DNA of 32,639 nucleotides from Clostridia bacterium (GCA_017412025.1 JAFQOY010000037.1:1-32639), one strand, 5' to 3'; counted from the stretch's first letter, positions 1 to 9,367 are shown. The notes: a model not told the origin generated them from the sequence alone. Translations and numbers: made by a program.

Positions 1-1
1 G

Positions 2-661
2 GTTGGCATCGTGGACGGCGTGAGCGCGACGATCAGCAGCAGCAGCGGCAATGTGGTGCTCAAGTGGAACACGACGGCGACCGCGCACAAGTATAAGATT
101 TTTGCAAGCGACACGGAGAACGGAACGTATACAGACGTCGTTACGGTGCTGGCAAAGACGACGGCGACGCAGAGTGCGTCCCTGAACGCTAATCTGAAGG
201 ACAAGTACTTCAAGATCCGCACGGTGCGCGACGATCAGGGCACCCGTTCCCACAGCGCATACAGCACGCCGGTGAAGGTGGAGCAGCTTGAATTCACCTA
301 CACCATCGCAGGCGGCAAGGCGACGATCACCGGCTATATCGGCAGCAAGACGGCAGTTGTCGTGCCGGATACGATCGGCGGCGCGCAGGTGACGGCGATT
401 GCGGCCTCCGCTTTCGCCAATAAGACCGGTATCACCAGCGTCACTCTGCCGGATGCAGTGACGAGTATCGGCGCGGGTGCGTTCTCCGGCTGCACGGGTC
501 TTGAGAGCATCAGGGTGCCTTCCGGCGTGACGGTGATTGAGGACAATACGTTCAATGGATGCACGAAGCTTGAGCGCGCGGAGCTGCCCAATGCCGTGAC
601 CCGCATCGGCAAGCGTGCGTTCTACAACTGCACGAGCCTGAAGAACATGACAACCTATTGA
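2..661 (+). CDS. C-terminal part of a fibronectin-III / leucine-rich-repeat (BspA-like) surface protein, 5'-truncated by window edge
   Basis: The reading frame is already open at the first base, so only the last ~220 residues are visible; a GTG at 11 is internal and not a credible start. The first ~85 residues form a beta-rich module of the fibronectin type III kind (VVLKWNTTATAHKYKIF, then YFKIRTVRDDQGTRSHSAYST). After it come at least three ~23-residue LRR_5 repeats with the pattern VTLPDAVTSIGAGAFSGC, VPSGVTVIEDNTFNGC and LPNAVTRIGKRAFYNC. Such repeats are typical of secreted or cell-surface adhesion proteins of gut bacteria. The protein ends at a TGA just before a strong terminator. No sorting signal follows the repeats, so any anchor must lie in the missing N-terminal part. 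The family is clear; the ligand is unknown. Confidence 0.85.
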   Translation, partial: VGIVDGVSATISSSSGNVVLKWNTTATAHKYKIFASDTENGTYTDVVTVLAKTTATQSASLNANLKDKYFKIRTVRDDQGTRSHSAYSTPVKVEQLEFTYTIAGGKATITGYIGSKTAVVVPDTIGGAQVTAIAASAFANKTGITSVTLPDAVTSIGAGAFSGCTGLESIRVPSGVTVIEDNTFNGCTKLERAELPNAVTRIGKRAFYNCTSLKNMTTY

Positions 662-684
662 TTGGAAAATACGTTTGACCTGCA

Positions 685-719
685 GGAAGCCCCGAAGCGA
701 TTCGGGGCTTCCTTTTTTT
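685..719 (+). terminator. Rho-independent terminator of the surface protein gene
   Basis: A perfect 12-bp stem (685-696 with 701-712, loop GCGA) is followed directly by a run of seven T. It lies 23 bases after the TGA. Confidence 0.93.
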
Positions 720-943
720 CTGCCGTCCGCAAGCCGTAGAGGGTGAAAAGTGCGGTCGAAGCCGGAAGAGCCAGAAAAATCTGAAGATACAGGGAAAAAT
801 GAGGAAAAAACAGAGGAAAATTATGAACCGTAACAGGAGAATAACGGATGAAATATGGGTCGATCTCTGGTCAATTTGAGGAATTGAGCAAAATAAGGAA
901 AAAAGGAGGACGAAAAAACGACAATGACCACGAAAAGAAGGGC

Positions 944-972
944 TTGACGGGCGATGTTTCATGTGGTATAAT
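944..972 (+). promoter_or_regulatory. CRISPR leader promoter
   Basis: TTGACG (944-949), a 17-base spacer and a perfect TATAAT (967-972) preceded by TGG (extended -10). The predicted start near 979 is ~17 bases before the first CRISPR repeat. The upstream stretch 720-943 is strongly purine/A-rich on this strand, has no credible gene and would serve as the leader. Confidence 0.8.
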
Positions 973-995
973 CAAAAAACACAGTAGATACTGTT

Positions 996-1282
996 GTAAG
1001 CCAACTCTATGAGAGATTGATACAATAATGATGATTTCATCGTAAAACATATTGACATCCTGTAAGCCAACTCTATGAGAGATTGATACAAACTCAAACA
1101 TTGCTCTCTTCCTCCTTATGTTGTTAATCGTAAGCCAACTCTATGAGAGATTGATACCAGATGGGCAGAGATTTTGCCGACTTCATACATTTCCTTGTAA
1201 GCCAACTCTATGAGAGATTGATACTTTGGGGTTGTGAAGAGATTTTACAGTGATGTAAAGTAAGCCAACTCTATGAGAGATT
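996..1282 (+). CRISPR. Short CRISPR array: four identical 28-bp repeats plus one truncated terminal repeat
   Basis: Identical 28-bp repeats sit at 996-1023, 1062-1089, 1130-1157 and 1197-1224. A fifth copy at 1260-1282 keeps only the first 23 bases. The four spacers are unrelated to each other and 38, 40, 39 and 35 bp long. The repeat begins GTAAGCCAA, holds a CTCT-ATG-AGAG hairpin and ends in exactly eight bases, ATTGATAC, 3' of the stem. This resembles the ATTGAAAC tag of Cas6-processed type I and III repeats (known family feature); the type call is inference. Orientation follows from the promoter upstream, the degenerate repeat at the distal end and the terminator after it. No cas gene lies in the window. 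Confidence 0.93.
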
Positions 1283-1312
1283 CTCCGGTGCCGGAAGCAA
1301 AACCACAAAAAC

Positions 1313-1349
1313 GAGGCAGATGCGCAGGCACGCGTCTGCTTCTTTTTTT
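1313..1349 (+). terminator. Terminator of the CRISPR transcript
   Basis: A 12-bp stem (1313-1324 with 1331-1342, two G-U pairs) with a 6-base loop is followed by seven T. It lies 30 bases beyond the truncated repeat, closing the promoter-array-terminator unit. Confidence 0.8.
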
Positions 1350-1365
1350 GATCAAGAAGAAATTG

Positions 1366-1480
1366 CGTGAATCCCTCCACCGCTCACGCGGTGCCCCTCC
1401 CCTTTCAGCGGAGGCAAGGGATGCTTGCCAGGCCAGGGCTCCTCTGAAGGGAGAGCTGGCACAAAGCGCCTGAGGAGTTG
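1366..1480. repeat. Dispersed intergenic hairpin repeat, copy 1
   Basis: Non-coding, GC-rich sequence with several short inverted repeats (for example CACCGC/GCGGTG near 1379-1394). Its 3' part, 1438-1480, follows the pattern CTCCTCT..AGGGAG..AGCTGGCA..AAGCGCCTGAGGAGTTG, which is recognisably similar to the element at 22437-22485 (CCCTCT..GAGGGAGCTGTCA..GAAGCTGGCTGAGGGAGTGG). Two related copies in unrelated intergenic gaps suggest a multi-copy, REP- or MITE-like family. Small open frames across this region are not convincing genes. Confidence 0.6.
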
Positions 1481-1561
1481 AAGTGCGCTGGCGCACAGAT
1501 CCCATATGCGGCGCGGAGGAAGCCGCAAGGCTGCCGGCGCCAACAGCACAGCGAATAAACG

Positions 1562-1611
1562 AAAACAGGCATGGTGCGGAGAGTGATGCACTCCGTGCCA
1601 TGCCTGTTTTT
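1562..1611. other. Long intergenic hairpin
   Basis: AAAACAGGCATGG (1562-1574) pairs with its exact complement at 1599-1611, with further pairing (GAGTG/CACTC) inside. It has T-rich flanks on both strands and could terminate transcription either way. No gene ends immediately before it on the plus strand. Confidence 0.6.
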
Positions 1612-1613
1612 AT

Positions 1614-1645
1614 GCAAAAAACCCCCGGCGCTGCAGCGCCGGGGG
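1614..1645 (-). terminator. Terminator of the iorAB-paaK-ACT operon (minus strand)
   Basis: A perfect 24-base GC-rich palindrome (1622-1645) is followed on the minus strand by TTTTTT. It starts 14 bases beyond the stop codon of the ACT-domain gene. Confidence 0.92.
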
Positions 1646-1659
1646 CAGGTTGCTGTGCA

Positions 1660-2091
1660 TTATTTAAGTCCGAGTTCTTCCTTTGTCGCCAGGGACACGC
1701 CGTGCGCGGCGAGGAGGGAGACGAACTTCTCCTCATCGGAATTGCGGAAGACCATATAGGCCTTGCCTTCCTTGTGGGTGAACAGGGAGTACATGTACTC
1801 GATGTCCAGCTCGCCCTCGGCCAGCGCCTCCAGCACCGGCACCAGGCCGCCGGCCTGATCCGGAACGGCGACGACGTGCACCGGCGTCATGGAGAGGACG
1901 TAGCCGTTGGCAAGCAGCACGCCGGTCGCCTTTTCCGCATCGTCCACGATCAGGCGCAGTACGCCATAGTCGGAGGTTTCTGCGATGGAGATGGCGCGCA
2001 TGTCGATGCCGTGGTCTGCCAGAACGCGGGTGACCTGCGCCAGCTGACCGGCGCGGTTTTCAAGGAAAATCGAAATCTGATGGACGATCAT
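1660..2091 (-). CDS. Tandem ACT-domain protein
   Basis: A 143-residue protein with two ACT folds, residues ~3-70 (MIVHQISIFLENRAGQLAQV, then GIDMRAISIAETSDYGVLRLI) and ~72-140. ACT domains bind amino acids and usually act as allosteric sensors. A stand-alone two-ACT protein next to phenylacetate-CoA ligase and indolepyruvate oxidoreductase is a recurring arrangement in anaerobes, so it may sense an aromatic or branched-chain amino acid and control the pathway; that is inference. The start has a good RBS (AGGAGGAG) and lies 12 bases after the paaK stop. It is the last gene of the minus-strand operon and is followed by a strong terminator. Confidence 0.9.
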   Translation of the reverse strand: MIVHQISIFLENRAGQLAQVTRVLADHGIDMRAISIAETSDYGVLRLIVDDAEKATGVLLANGYVLSMTPVHVVAVPDQAGGLVPVLEALAEGELDIEYMYSLFTHKEGKAYMVFRNSDEEKFVSLLAAHGVSLATKEELGLK

Positions 2092-2103
2092 GTGCTCTCC
2101 TCC

Positions 2104-3402
2104 TTAAATCTTGCGCTTGTCGATGATGCGCACGGCCTTGCCCTCCGAGCGCGTGATGCTCTTGGGTGATACGATGCGCACCTTGGCATAGATGCCCAGC
2201 ATAGTCTTGAGCGCGGCGACGAGCTTCTTCTCCTCGTTGTGGATGTCGGCCAGAGAGTCGGAGAACTTGCTGGGATGCATCTCCACGAGCACCTCGAGGG
2301 TGTCGGAGTGGTTGACGCGGTCGACGATGATCTGATAGTTGGCCGGATAGCCCTGCTCAAGCAGCACGGTTTCGATCTGGGACGGGAAGACGTTGACGCC
2401 CTTGATGATGAGCATATCGTCGCTGCGGCCCATGGGCTTGCTCATCTTCACATGCGTGCGGCCGCAGGAGCACGGCTTGCGGCTGAGCACGCAGATGTCG
2501 CGCGTGCGGTAGCGCAGCAGCGGGAAGGCTTCCTTGGTGATGGCGGTGAAGACCAGCTCGCCCTTTTCGCCCTCGGGCAGCACTTCGCCGGTTTCGGGAT
2601 CGATGATTTCGGCGATGAAGTGGTCTTCGTTGATGTGCATGCCAGTCTGTTCGCAGCACTCAAAGCTCACGCCGGGGCCGGACGTCTCGGTCAGGCCGTA
2701 GATGTCATAGGCCTTGATGCCCAGGCTCTTCTCGATGTCGCGGCGCATTTCCTCGCTCCATGCTTCCGCGCCGAAGATGCCCGCCTTCAGCTTGATCTTA
2801 TCCCTCAGGCCCATCTCGTGGATGGATTCGCCCAGATAGGCGGCGTAGGACGGCGTGCAGCAGAGGATGGTCGCCTCAAGATCGGTCATGAACTGAAGCT
2901 GGCGCTCGGTATTGCCGGAGGACATGGGCAGCGTGAGGCAGCCGACGCGGTGAGAGCCGCCGTTCAGACCGGGGCCGCCGGTGAACAGGCCGTAACCGTA
3001 GGCAACCTGAACGACGTCCTCCTTTGTTCCGCCGGCGGCGACGATGGCGCGCGCGCAGCAGTCCTCCCACAGGTCGATGTCGTGCTGCGTATAGAACGCG
3101 ACGACGCGGCGGCCGGTGGTGCCGGAGGTGGACTGAATGCGGACGCATTCGCTCAGCGGCTTGCCCATCAGGCCGTAGGGATAGGCGTCGCGCAGGTCGG
3201 CCTTGGTGAGGAAGGGCAGCTTGTGCAGGTCGTCGACGCTCTTGACGTCATCCGGCGTAACGCCCTTCTCTTCCATCTTTTTGCGGTAGTAGGGCACATT
3301 GTCCCATACGTGCTTTACCTGCTTGACAAGGCGCTCGTTCTGCCAGGCAAGAATCTGCTCGCGGGATGCGGTTTCGATTTCCGGCTGATAATAATTGGGC
3401 AT
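2104..3402 (-). CDS. paaK: Phenylacetate--CoA ligase (AMP-forming)
   Basis: A 432-residue adenylate-forming enzyme that activates phenylacetate or related aryl acetates with ATP and CoA. Visible motifs: the P-loop STSGTTGR (91-98), YGLTETSGPG (235-244), RYRTRDI (297-303), the hinge and C-terminal lid GRSDDMLIIKG (325-335), and the C-terminal lysine in SEGKAVRI. CSCGRTH near 311-317 is typical of the PaaK branch. The ATG at 3402 is preferred over the in-frame one at 3441 because AGGAGA lies ~8 bases upstream and MPNYYQPEIE matches the usual PaaK N-terminus. It follows iorB by 44 bases. It may recycle aryl acetates to CoA esters that IorAB can carboxylate, or conserve energy in the reverse direction (inference). 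Confidence 0.93.
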   Translation of the reverse strand: MPNYYQPEIETASREQILAWQNERLVKQVKHVWDNVPYYRKKMEEKGVTPDDVKSVDDLHKLPFLTKADLRDAYPYGLMGKPLSECVRIQSTSGTTGRRVVAFYTQHDIDLWEDCCARAIVAAGGTKEDVVQVAYGYGLFTGGPGLNGGSHRVGCLTLPMSSGNTERQLQFMTDLEATILCCTPSYAAYLGESIHEMGLRDKIKLKAGIFGAEAWSEEMRRDIEKSLGIKAYDIYGLTETSGPGVSFECCEQTGMHINEDHFIAEIIDPETGEVLPEGEKGELVFTAITKEAFPLLRYRTRDICVLSRKPCSCGRTHVKMSKPMGRSDDMLIIKGVNVFPSQIETVLLEQGYPANYQIIVDRVNHSDTLEVLVEMHPSKFSDSLADIHNEEKKLVAALKTMLGIYAKVRIVSPKSITRSEGKAVRIIDKRKI

Positions 3403-3446
3403 ATGGAATCTCTCCTTTGTGAATGAGGTGAGTGTATGCAAAACGG

Positions 3447-4019
3447 TTATGCCTCTCTGCCGAGCAGGAAGGCTCTTTTGTTCAGCTCAAGAAATTTCGC
3501 AGGAACGGACTTTTCGATTGCGTCCATCCATTCTTCGATCGTGAAGTCGAAGTTGCGGGAAAGATGGCCCATGAGTACGATGTTGACCGCCTTGGCGGAA
3601 CCGGCGCTTTCAGCCAGCGCAAGGGCGTTGAGCTGATCGACGAGAATGCCTTTCTCTTCCAGCTTTTTGTCAAGGTGTTCGGGGTACTGCGCCGCGCCGG
3701 TGATGACCGGCATCGGGTTGATCTGCTGCGTGTTGGTGACGATTTTGCCGCCCTCGCGCAGATATTCGCTCCAGCGGGCAGCTTCCAGCAGCTCGAAGGA
3801 GACGATGTAATCCGCCTCGCCCCTGTCGATGACGGGGGAATAGACCTTCTCGCCGAAGCGCACATAGGTGACGACGCTGCCGCCGCGCTGGCTCATGCCG
3901 TGCACCTCGGATACCTTGACGTCATAGCCCTTCTCAAGCAGAATGCGGCCCAGAAGCTTGGAGGCAAGCAGGCTGCCCTGACCGCCGACGCCGACGATCA
4001 TGATGTTCTTCGTTTCCAT
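3447..4019 (-). CDS. iorB: Indolepyruvate:ferredoxin oxidoreductase, beta (gamma-type) subunit
   Basis: A 190-residue pyruvate/ketoisovalerate oxidoreductase catalytic-domain protein: NIMIVGVGGQGSLLASKLLG at the N-terminus, HGMSQRGGSVVTYVRFG around 40-56, then an acidic dimer-interface region. With IorA it forms the enzyme that converts aryl pyruvates to aryl-acetyl-CoA plus CO2 while reducing ferredoxin. The start at 4019 (METKNIMIVG) is chosen because it lies two bases after the iorA stop and matches the family N-terminus; a longer frame to 4175 would overlap iorA heavily. It is translationally coupled to iorA. Confidence 0.93.
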   Translation of the reverse strand: METKNIMIVGVGGQGSLLASKLLGRILLEKGYDVKVSEVHGMSQRGGSVVTYVRFGEKVYSPVIDRGEADYIVSFELLEAARWSEYLREGGKIVTNTQQINPMPVITGAAQYPEHLDKKLEEKGILVDQLNALALAESAGSAKAVNIVLMGHLSRNFDFTIEEWMDAIEKSVPAKFLELNKRAFLLGREA

Positions 4020-4021
4020 GC

Positions 4022-5764
4022 TCAGTCCTCCTTTGCCGCGTGCAGCGCGTCGAAATGGCACAGCTGCGTGCACACGCCGCAGCCGGTGCACAGGGTGTTG
4101 TCGATGGCGGCCTTGCCGTCCTTCATGCTGATGGCCGGACAGCCGATCTTCATGCACAGCCTGCAGCTGCGGCACTTGTCGCTGTCAACGACGACGGGCT
4201 TTGCATGCTTTACATACTTGAGCAGCGCGCACGGGCGGCGGCTGATGATGACGGAGGGTTCGTTTGCTTCAAGCTCTTCAAGGATGGCGGTCTCCGTCTG
4301 CTTGAGGTCATACGGATCGACCACGCGCACGCGGCGGATGCCCACGGCGCGGCACAGCGTTTCCAGATCGATCTTCGTGCAGGGATCGCCCTTGAGGTTG
4401 TAGCCGGTGGTCGGGTTCTGCTGGTGTCCGGTCATGCCGGTGATGGAATTGTCCACGATGATGACGGTGGTGTTGGATTCGTTGTAGGCGACGTTGATCA
4501 GGCCGGTCACGCCGGAGTGCATGAAGGTCGAATCGCCGATGACGGCGACGGTCTTTCCGTCCGCCGCGCCGCGGAGCGCCTTGGTGAAGCCGTGCGCGCC
4601 GGAGATGGAGGCGCCCATGCAGATGGTCGTATCCAGCGCGCCCAGCGGCGGCACAGCGCCCAGCGTGTAGCAGCCGATATCGCCGAGAGCCGTGATCCTG
4701 TTCTTGGCGAGCGTGTAGAAGAGGCTGCGGTGCGGGCATCCGGCGCACATCACGGGCGGTCGGGCAGGGATGGCGTCCTCCACCTTTGCGCCCGCGCCGG
4801 GCGCGGCCATGCCGAGCTTCTCAGCGACGAGATTCTGGCTGAATTCGCCGACGCAGGGGAAGAGCTCCTTGCCGGTGACGGCAAGACCCATGTCGCGGCA
4901 GTGCGCCTCGATGAAGCTGTCGAGTTCCTCGACGACGATCAGCCTGTCAACCGATGCGGCGAAGTCGCGGATCTTCTTCTCCGGCATCGGATAGATCATG
5001 CCGAGCTTCAAAACGGGATACGTATCGCCGCAGACCTCCTTCACATACTGATAGGCGGTGGAGGAGGTGATGACGCCGCAGCTGTGATCCCGTCCGTCCT
5101 CAATCCGGTTGACGGACGCGGTCTCCGCCCAGTCGGCGAGCGCCTTCGTGCGCGCCTCGACGACGGGATGGCGGTTTCTGGCGTTGCCGGGCATCATGAT
5201 GTACTTCTGCGGATTCTTGGCGTAGGTTTTCTGCGCGGTGATCCGTTCGCCGGTTTCCACCACGCTCTGGGAATGCGCGATGCGGGTACACATCTTCAGC
5301 AGCACCGGCGTGTCAAACTGCTCGGAGAGCTCGTAGGCCAGCTTCGCAAAGGCGAGCGCCTCGGCAGAATCGGACGGCTCGAGCATCGGGAGCTTGGCTG
5401 CGCGCGCATAGTGGCGGGAATCCTGCTCGTTCTGGCTGGAATGCATGCCCGCGTCGTCGGCAACGCCGATGACCATGCCTGCGTTGACGCCGGTATAGCT
5501 GATGGTAAAGAGCGGATCGGCGGCAACATTGAGGCCGACATGCTTCATGCCGCAGAAGCTGCGCCTGCCGGCAAGGCACGCGCCGAAAGCCGATTCCATG
5601 GCGACCTTTTCGTTCGGCGCCCATTCGGCGTATACTTCTTCAAATTTGGCGGCTTCCTCGGTGATTTCCGTGGAGGGCGTGCCGGGGTAGCTGGATATGA
5701 ATTCACATCCGGCTTCATAGAGTCCGCGGGCAACGGCGGCGTTGCCCAGCATAAGCTGCTTCAT
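4022..5764 (-). CDS. iorA: Indolepyruvate:ferredoxin oxidoreductase, alpha subunit
   Basis: A 580-residue fused alpha/beta 2-oxoacid oxidoreductase. The N-terminal pyrimidine-binding domain starts LMLGNAAVARGLYEAG and contains SSYPGTPSTEITE. The TPP-binding half holds CAGCPHRSLFYTL, GDIGCYTLGAVPPLG (~360) and GDSTFMHSGVTGL (~405). The C-terminal ferredoxin region (~530-570) has two 4Fe-4S motifs, CRSCRLCMKIGCP and CTGCGVCTQLC. It decarboxylates indole-, phenyl- or hydroxyphenylpyruvate, passing electrons to ferredoxin; the reaction is reversible in anaerobes. AAGGAGG lies just upstream of the ATG. An 88-base gap with a possible promoter and dyad separates it from the symporter gene, so it may be expressed on its own. 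Confidence 0.95.
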   Translation of the reverse strand: MKQLMLGNAAVARGLYEAGCEFISSYPGTPSTEITEEAAKFEEVYAEWAPNEKVAMESAFGACLAGRRSFCGMKHVGLNVAADPLFTISYTGVNAGMVIGVADDAGMHSSQNEQDSRHYARAAKLPMLEPSDSAEALAFAKLAYELSEQFDTPVLLKMCTRIAHSQSVVETGERITAQKTYAKNPQKYIMMPGNARNRHPVVEARTKALADWAETASVNRIEDGRDHSCGVITSSTAYQYVKEVCGDTYPVLKLGMIYPMPEKKIRDFAASVDRLIVVEELDSFIEAHCRDMGLAVTGKELFPCVGEFSQNLVAEKLGMAAPGAGAKVEDAIPARPPVMCAGCPHRSLFYTLAKNRITALGDIGCYTLGAVPPLGALDTTICMGASISGAHGFTKALRGAADGKTVAVIGDSTFMHSGVTGLINVAYNESNTTVIIVDNSITGMTGHQQNPTTGYNLKGDPCTKIDLETLCRAVGIRRVRVVDPYDLKQTETAILEELEANEPSVIISRRPCALLKYVKHAKPVVVDSDKCRSCRLCMKIGCPAISMKDGKAAIDNTLCTGCGVCTQLCHFDALHAAKED

Positions 5765-5776
5765 GGAGAAACCTCC

Positions 5777-5806
5777 TTATGAGTCGATACTCATAAATAT
5801 ACCACA
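5777..5806 (-). promoter_or_regulatory. Candidate extended -10 promoter with dyad operator before iorA
   Basis: On the minus strand TGTGG-TATATT (5806-5796) looks like an extended -10 box; no convincing -35 is at the right distance. Overlapping the expected start is a perfect 8-bp inverted repeat, TTATGAGT-CGAT-ACTCATAA (5777-5796), between the -10 and the ribosome binding site, a common place for a repressor operator. The binding protein is unknown. Confidence 0.5.
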
Positions 5807-5851
5807 ATTCTGCTCTCTGTGCGCATAAAAATTGCAGATTTTGTCAAATAA

Positions 5852-7408
<1,557 letters not shown>

Positions 7409-7526
7409 AATATGCATCTCCTTGTATTGAAGTGGATGTTTGATTGAGCAGTTGCATGATTTTCCTGCCGTTCGGAGGCGCTGCTGCCCACGGGAGAATA
7501 AGAGAGGATTGCAGCAGCCTGATATA

Positions 7527-7558
7527 TTTCCCCTTCCGCCGGACGGCGGAAGGGGAAA
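7527..7558. other. Perfect 14-bp hairpin between acyl-CoA synthetase and symporter genes
   Basis: TTTCCCCTTCCGCC (7527-7540) pairs exactly with 7545-7558 around a 4-base loop. No T-tract follows on either strand, so a partial terminator or mRNA-processing/stabilising element is more likely than a strong terminator. The rest of the 185-base gap shows no clear promoter, so the symporter is probably read through from the ligase. Confidence 0.6.
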
Positions 7559-7593
7559 ATGTAGAATTCAAATCCGGCCAGACGCAGAGGAAA

Positions 7594-9237
7594 TCAGCCG
7601 GTGATCTGCGCTTCGACCAGACGGCCGCGGCAGTACTTTTCGCGCAGAACGGGCTTTTCGATTTTGCCGGTGGGATTGCGCGGAATCTGATCAAAGATGA
7701 CCTTTCTGGGGCGCTTGTAGCGGGGCATGCCCTCGCAGAAGGCGTTGATCTCCTCTTCCGTGCAGGTGCAGCCTTCCTTGATTTCCACGATGGCGGCGGC
7801 AATTTCGCCCAGGCGCGGATGCGGCAGGCCGATGACGGCGACGTCCTTGATCTTGTCAAAGCCGCGCATGAAGTCCTCGATCTGCACGGGATAGAGGTTT
7901 TCGCCGCCGGAGATGACGACGTCCTTCTTGCGGTCGACGAGGAAGATGAAGCCGTCCTCGTCCATGCGCGCCATGTCGCCGGTATAGAGCCAGCCGTCTC
8001 TGAGCACCTCGCCTGTGGCCTCTTCATTCTTGTAGTAGCACAGCATCACGCCGTCGCCGCGGACAATCAGTTCGCCCACGTCGCCGCGCGCGACATCTTC
8101 GCCGGAGGGGGAGACGATCCTGGCCTGCCAGTTGTAGCCGGGCTTGCCGATGGCGCCGACCTTGTGCACGTTCTCTACGCCCAGATGCACGCAGCCCGGA
8201 CCGATGGATTCGGAAAGGCCATAGTTGGTGTCGTACAGGTGATGCGGAAATTTGCCGAGCCAGCGGTTGATCAGGCTGGGCGGAACCGGCTGCGCGCCGA
8301 TATGCATCAGACGCCACTGATCAAGTTTGTAATCGGAAAGCTTGACCCGGCCGGCGTCCACAGCGTCCAGCAGATCCTGCGCCCACGGCACGAGCAGCCA
8401 GACGATGCTGCAGTTTTCATCGCTTACCGCGCGGAGGATCCACTCGGGCTTTACGCCGCGCAGCAGCACGGCCTTGCCGCCGGCATGCAGCGAGCCGAAC
8501 CAGTGCATCTTTGCACCGGTATGATACAGCGGCGGAATGCAGAGGAATACGTCGTCCTTCTTCTGCCCGTGATGCGCCTGCTCCACTTCGCAGGCATAGG
8601 CCAGCGCGCGGTGGTTGTGCAGGATCGCCTTGGGGAAGCCCGTCGTGCCGGAGGAGAAGTAGATGGCGGCATGGTCCTTTTCGTCAAGGGCGACGGGCGG
8701 CGGATTGGAGGAACAGAACGTCGTCAGGCGCATGCAGTCCTCGGCGTATGCGGGTCTGTCCTTGCCGACAAAGAACATGAAGCGCAGTCCGGTCAGCTCG
8801 CTCTGGATGGCGTCGATGCGGCTGATGAACTCGGGTCCAAAGATGAGCACCTCAACGTCTGCCAGATCGAGGCAGTACTTGATTTCGTCGCTGGAATAGC
8901 GAAAATTCATCGGCACGGCGATGCAGCCGGCCTTGAGGATGCCGAAATAGATCGGCAGCCATTCCAGGCAGTTCATCATCAGGATGGCGACCTTTGTGCC
9001 GCGCGCGACGCTGCGGCTGAGGAGCAGGTTTGCAAAGCGGTTGGCACGGCGGTCAAAGTCCTGCCAGCTCATCTCTCTGCGGTAGGGCGCGTCCGGATTG
9101 GCGCTTTCAATCAGGTTGAATTCATGCCAGGTGACGGCACGATCTCTTTCTTCGGAGGGGTTGATTTCAACCAGGGCGGTTTCCATGCCCCAGAGTCTGG
9201 CGTTGCGCTCAAGATAATCGGTCAGCAGCACGGTCAA
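7594..9237 (-). CDS. Acyl-CoA synthetase (AMP-forming), class I adenylate-forming family
   Basis: A 547-residue ANL-superfamily ligase. Motifs in order: YFSSGTTGFPKA (193-204), NYGLSES (338-344), GWLYTGDMAR (415-424), DRKKDVVISGGENLYPVQIE (435-454) and NPTGKIEKPVLREKY with the catalytic lysine K525. It activates a carboxylic acid to an acyl-CoA at the expense of ATP. It differs from the PaaK in the same cluster and resembles medium/long-chain or aromatic acid CoA ligases. Being first in the minus-strand cluster, before a symporter, suggests activation of the imported acid (inference). The chain-length or ring specificity cannot be read from sequence alone. Confidence 0.9.
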   Translation of the reverse strand: MTVLLTDYLERNARLWGMETALVEINPSEERDRAVTWHEFNLIESANPDAPYRREMSWQDFDRRANRFANLLLSRSVARGTKVAILMMNCLEWLPIYFGILKAGCIAVPMNFRYSSDEIKYCLDLADVEVLIFGPEFISRIDAIQSELTGLRFMFFVGKDRPAYAEDCMRLTTFCSSNPPPVALDEKDHAAIYFSSGTTGFPKAILHNHRALAYACEVEQAHHGQKKDDVFLCIPPLYHTGAKMHWFGSLHAGGKAVLLRGVKPEWILRAVSDENCSIVWLLVPWAQDLLDAVDAGRVKLSDYKLDQWRLMHIGAQPVPPSLINRWLGKFPHHLYDTNYGLSESIGPGCVHLGVENVHKVGAIGKPGYNWQARIVSPSGEDVARGDVGELIVRGDGVMLCYYKNEEATGEVLRDGWLYTGDMARMDEDGFIFLVDRKKDVVISGGENLYPVQIEDFMRGFDKIKDVAVIGLPHPRLGEIAAAIVEIKEGCTCTEEEINAFCEGMPRYKRPRKVIFDQIPRNPTGKIEKPVLREKYCRGRLVEAQITG

Positions 9238-9320
9238 TTCTCCTTTATCGGTTGTATTTGTATGTGTATGGACGGCCTTTTTAAAGGCATGGTCGCTGAT
9301 ATGTTCACCATTGTATCAGC

Positions 9321-9349
9321 AATAAGCATAAAAGTCATCAAATTGTCAA
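9321..9349 (-). promoter_or_regulatory. Candidate promoter of the acyl-CoA synthetase gene
   Basis: A perfect TTGACA on the minus strand (9349-9344) is followed after 17 bases by CTTATT (9326-9321). The -10 is weak, so the exact box is uncertain. Confidence 0.45.
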
Positions 9350-9367
9350 CGGCTTTTGCTTTTTTTC

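Noticed and set aside
662..943. A small gene or cas remnant between the surface protein and the CRISPR promoter
   Set aside because: No frame has an RBS plus a recognisable or compositionally typical protein; the purine-rich sequence fits a leader.
871..1380. Minus-strand small ORFs with repeated ISHRVGL peptides
   Set aside because: They are translations of the CRISPR repeats read backwards; there is no RBS or coding character.
2239..3426. Long plus-strand ORF antisense to paaK
   Set aside because: The sense frame has full PaaK motifs. Long antisense frames arise here from strongly biased, GC-rich third codon positions. The same applies to 4040-5782, 6479-7447 and 7444-9393 on the plus strand.
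3447..4175. Longer iorB with 52 extra N-terminal residues
   Set aside because: The extension overlaps iorA in another frame and does not look like the family; the METKNIMIVG start is at the expected place.
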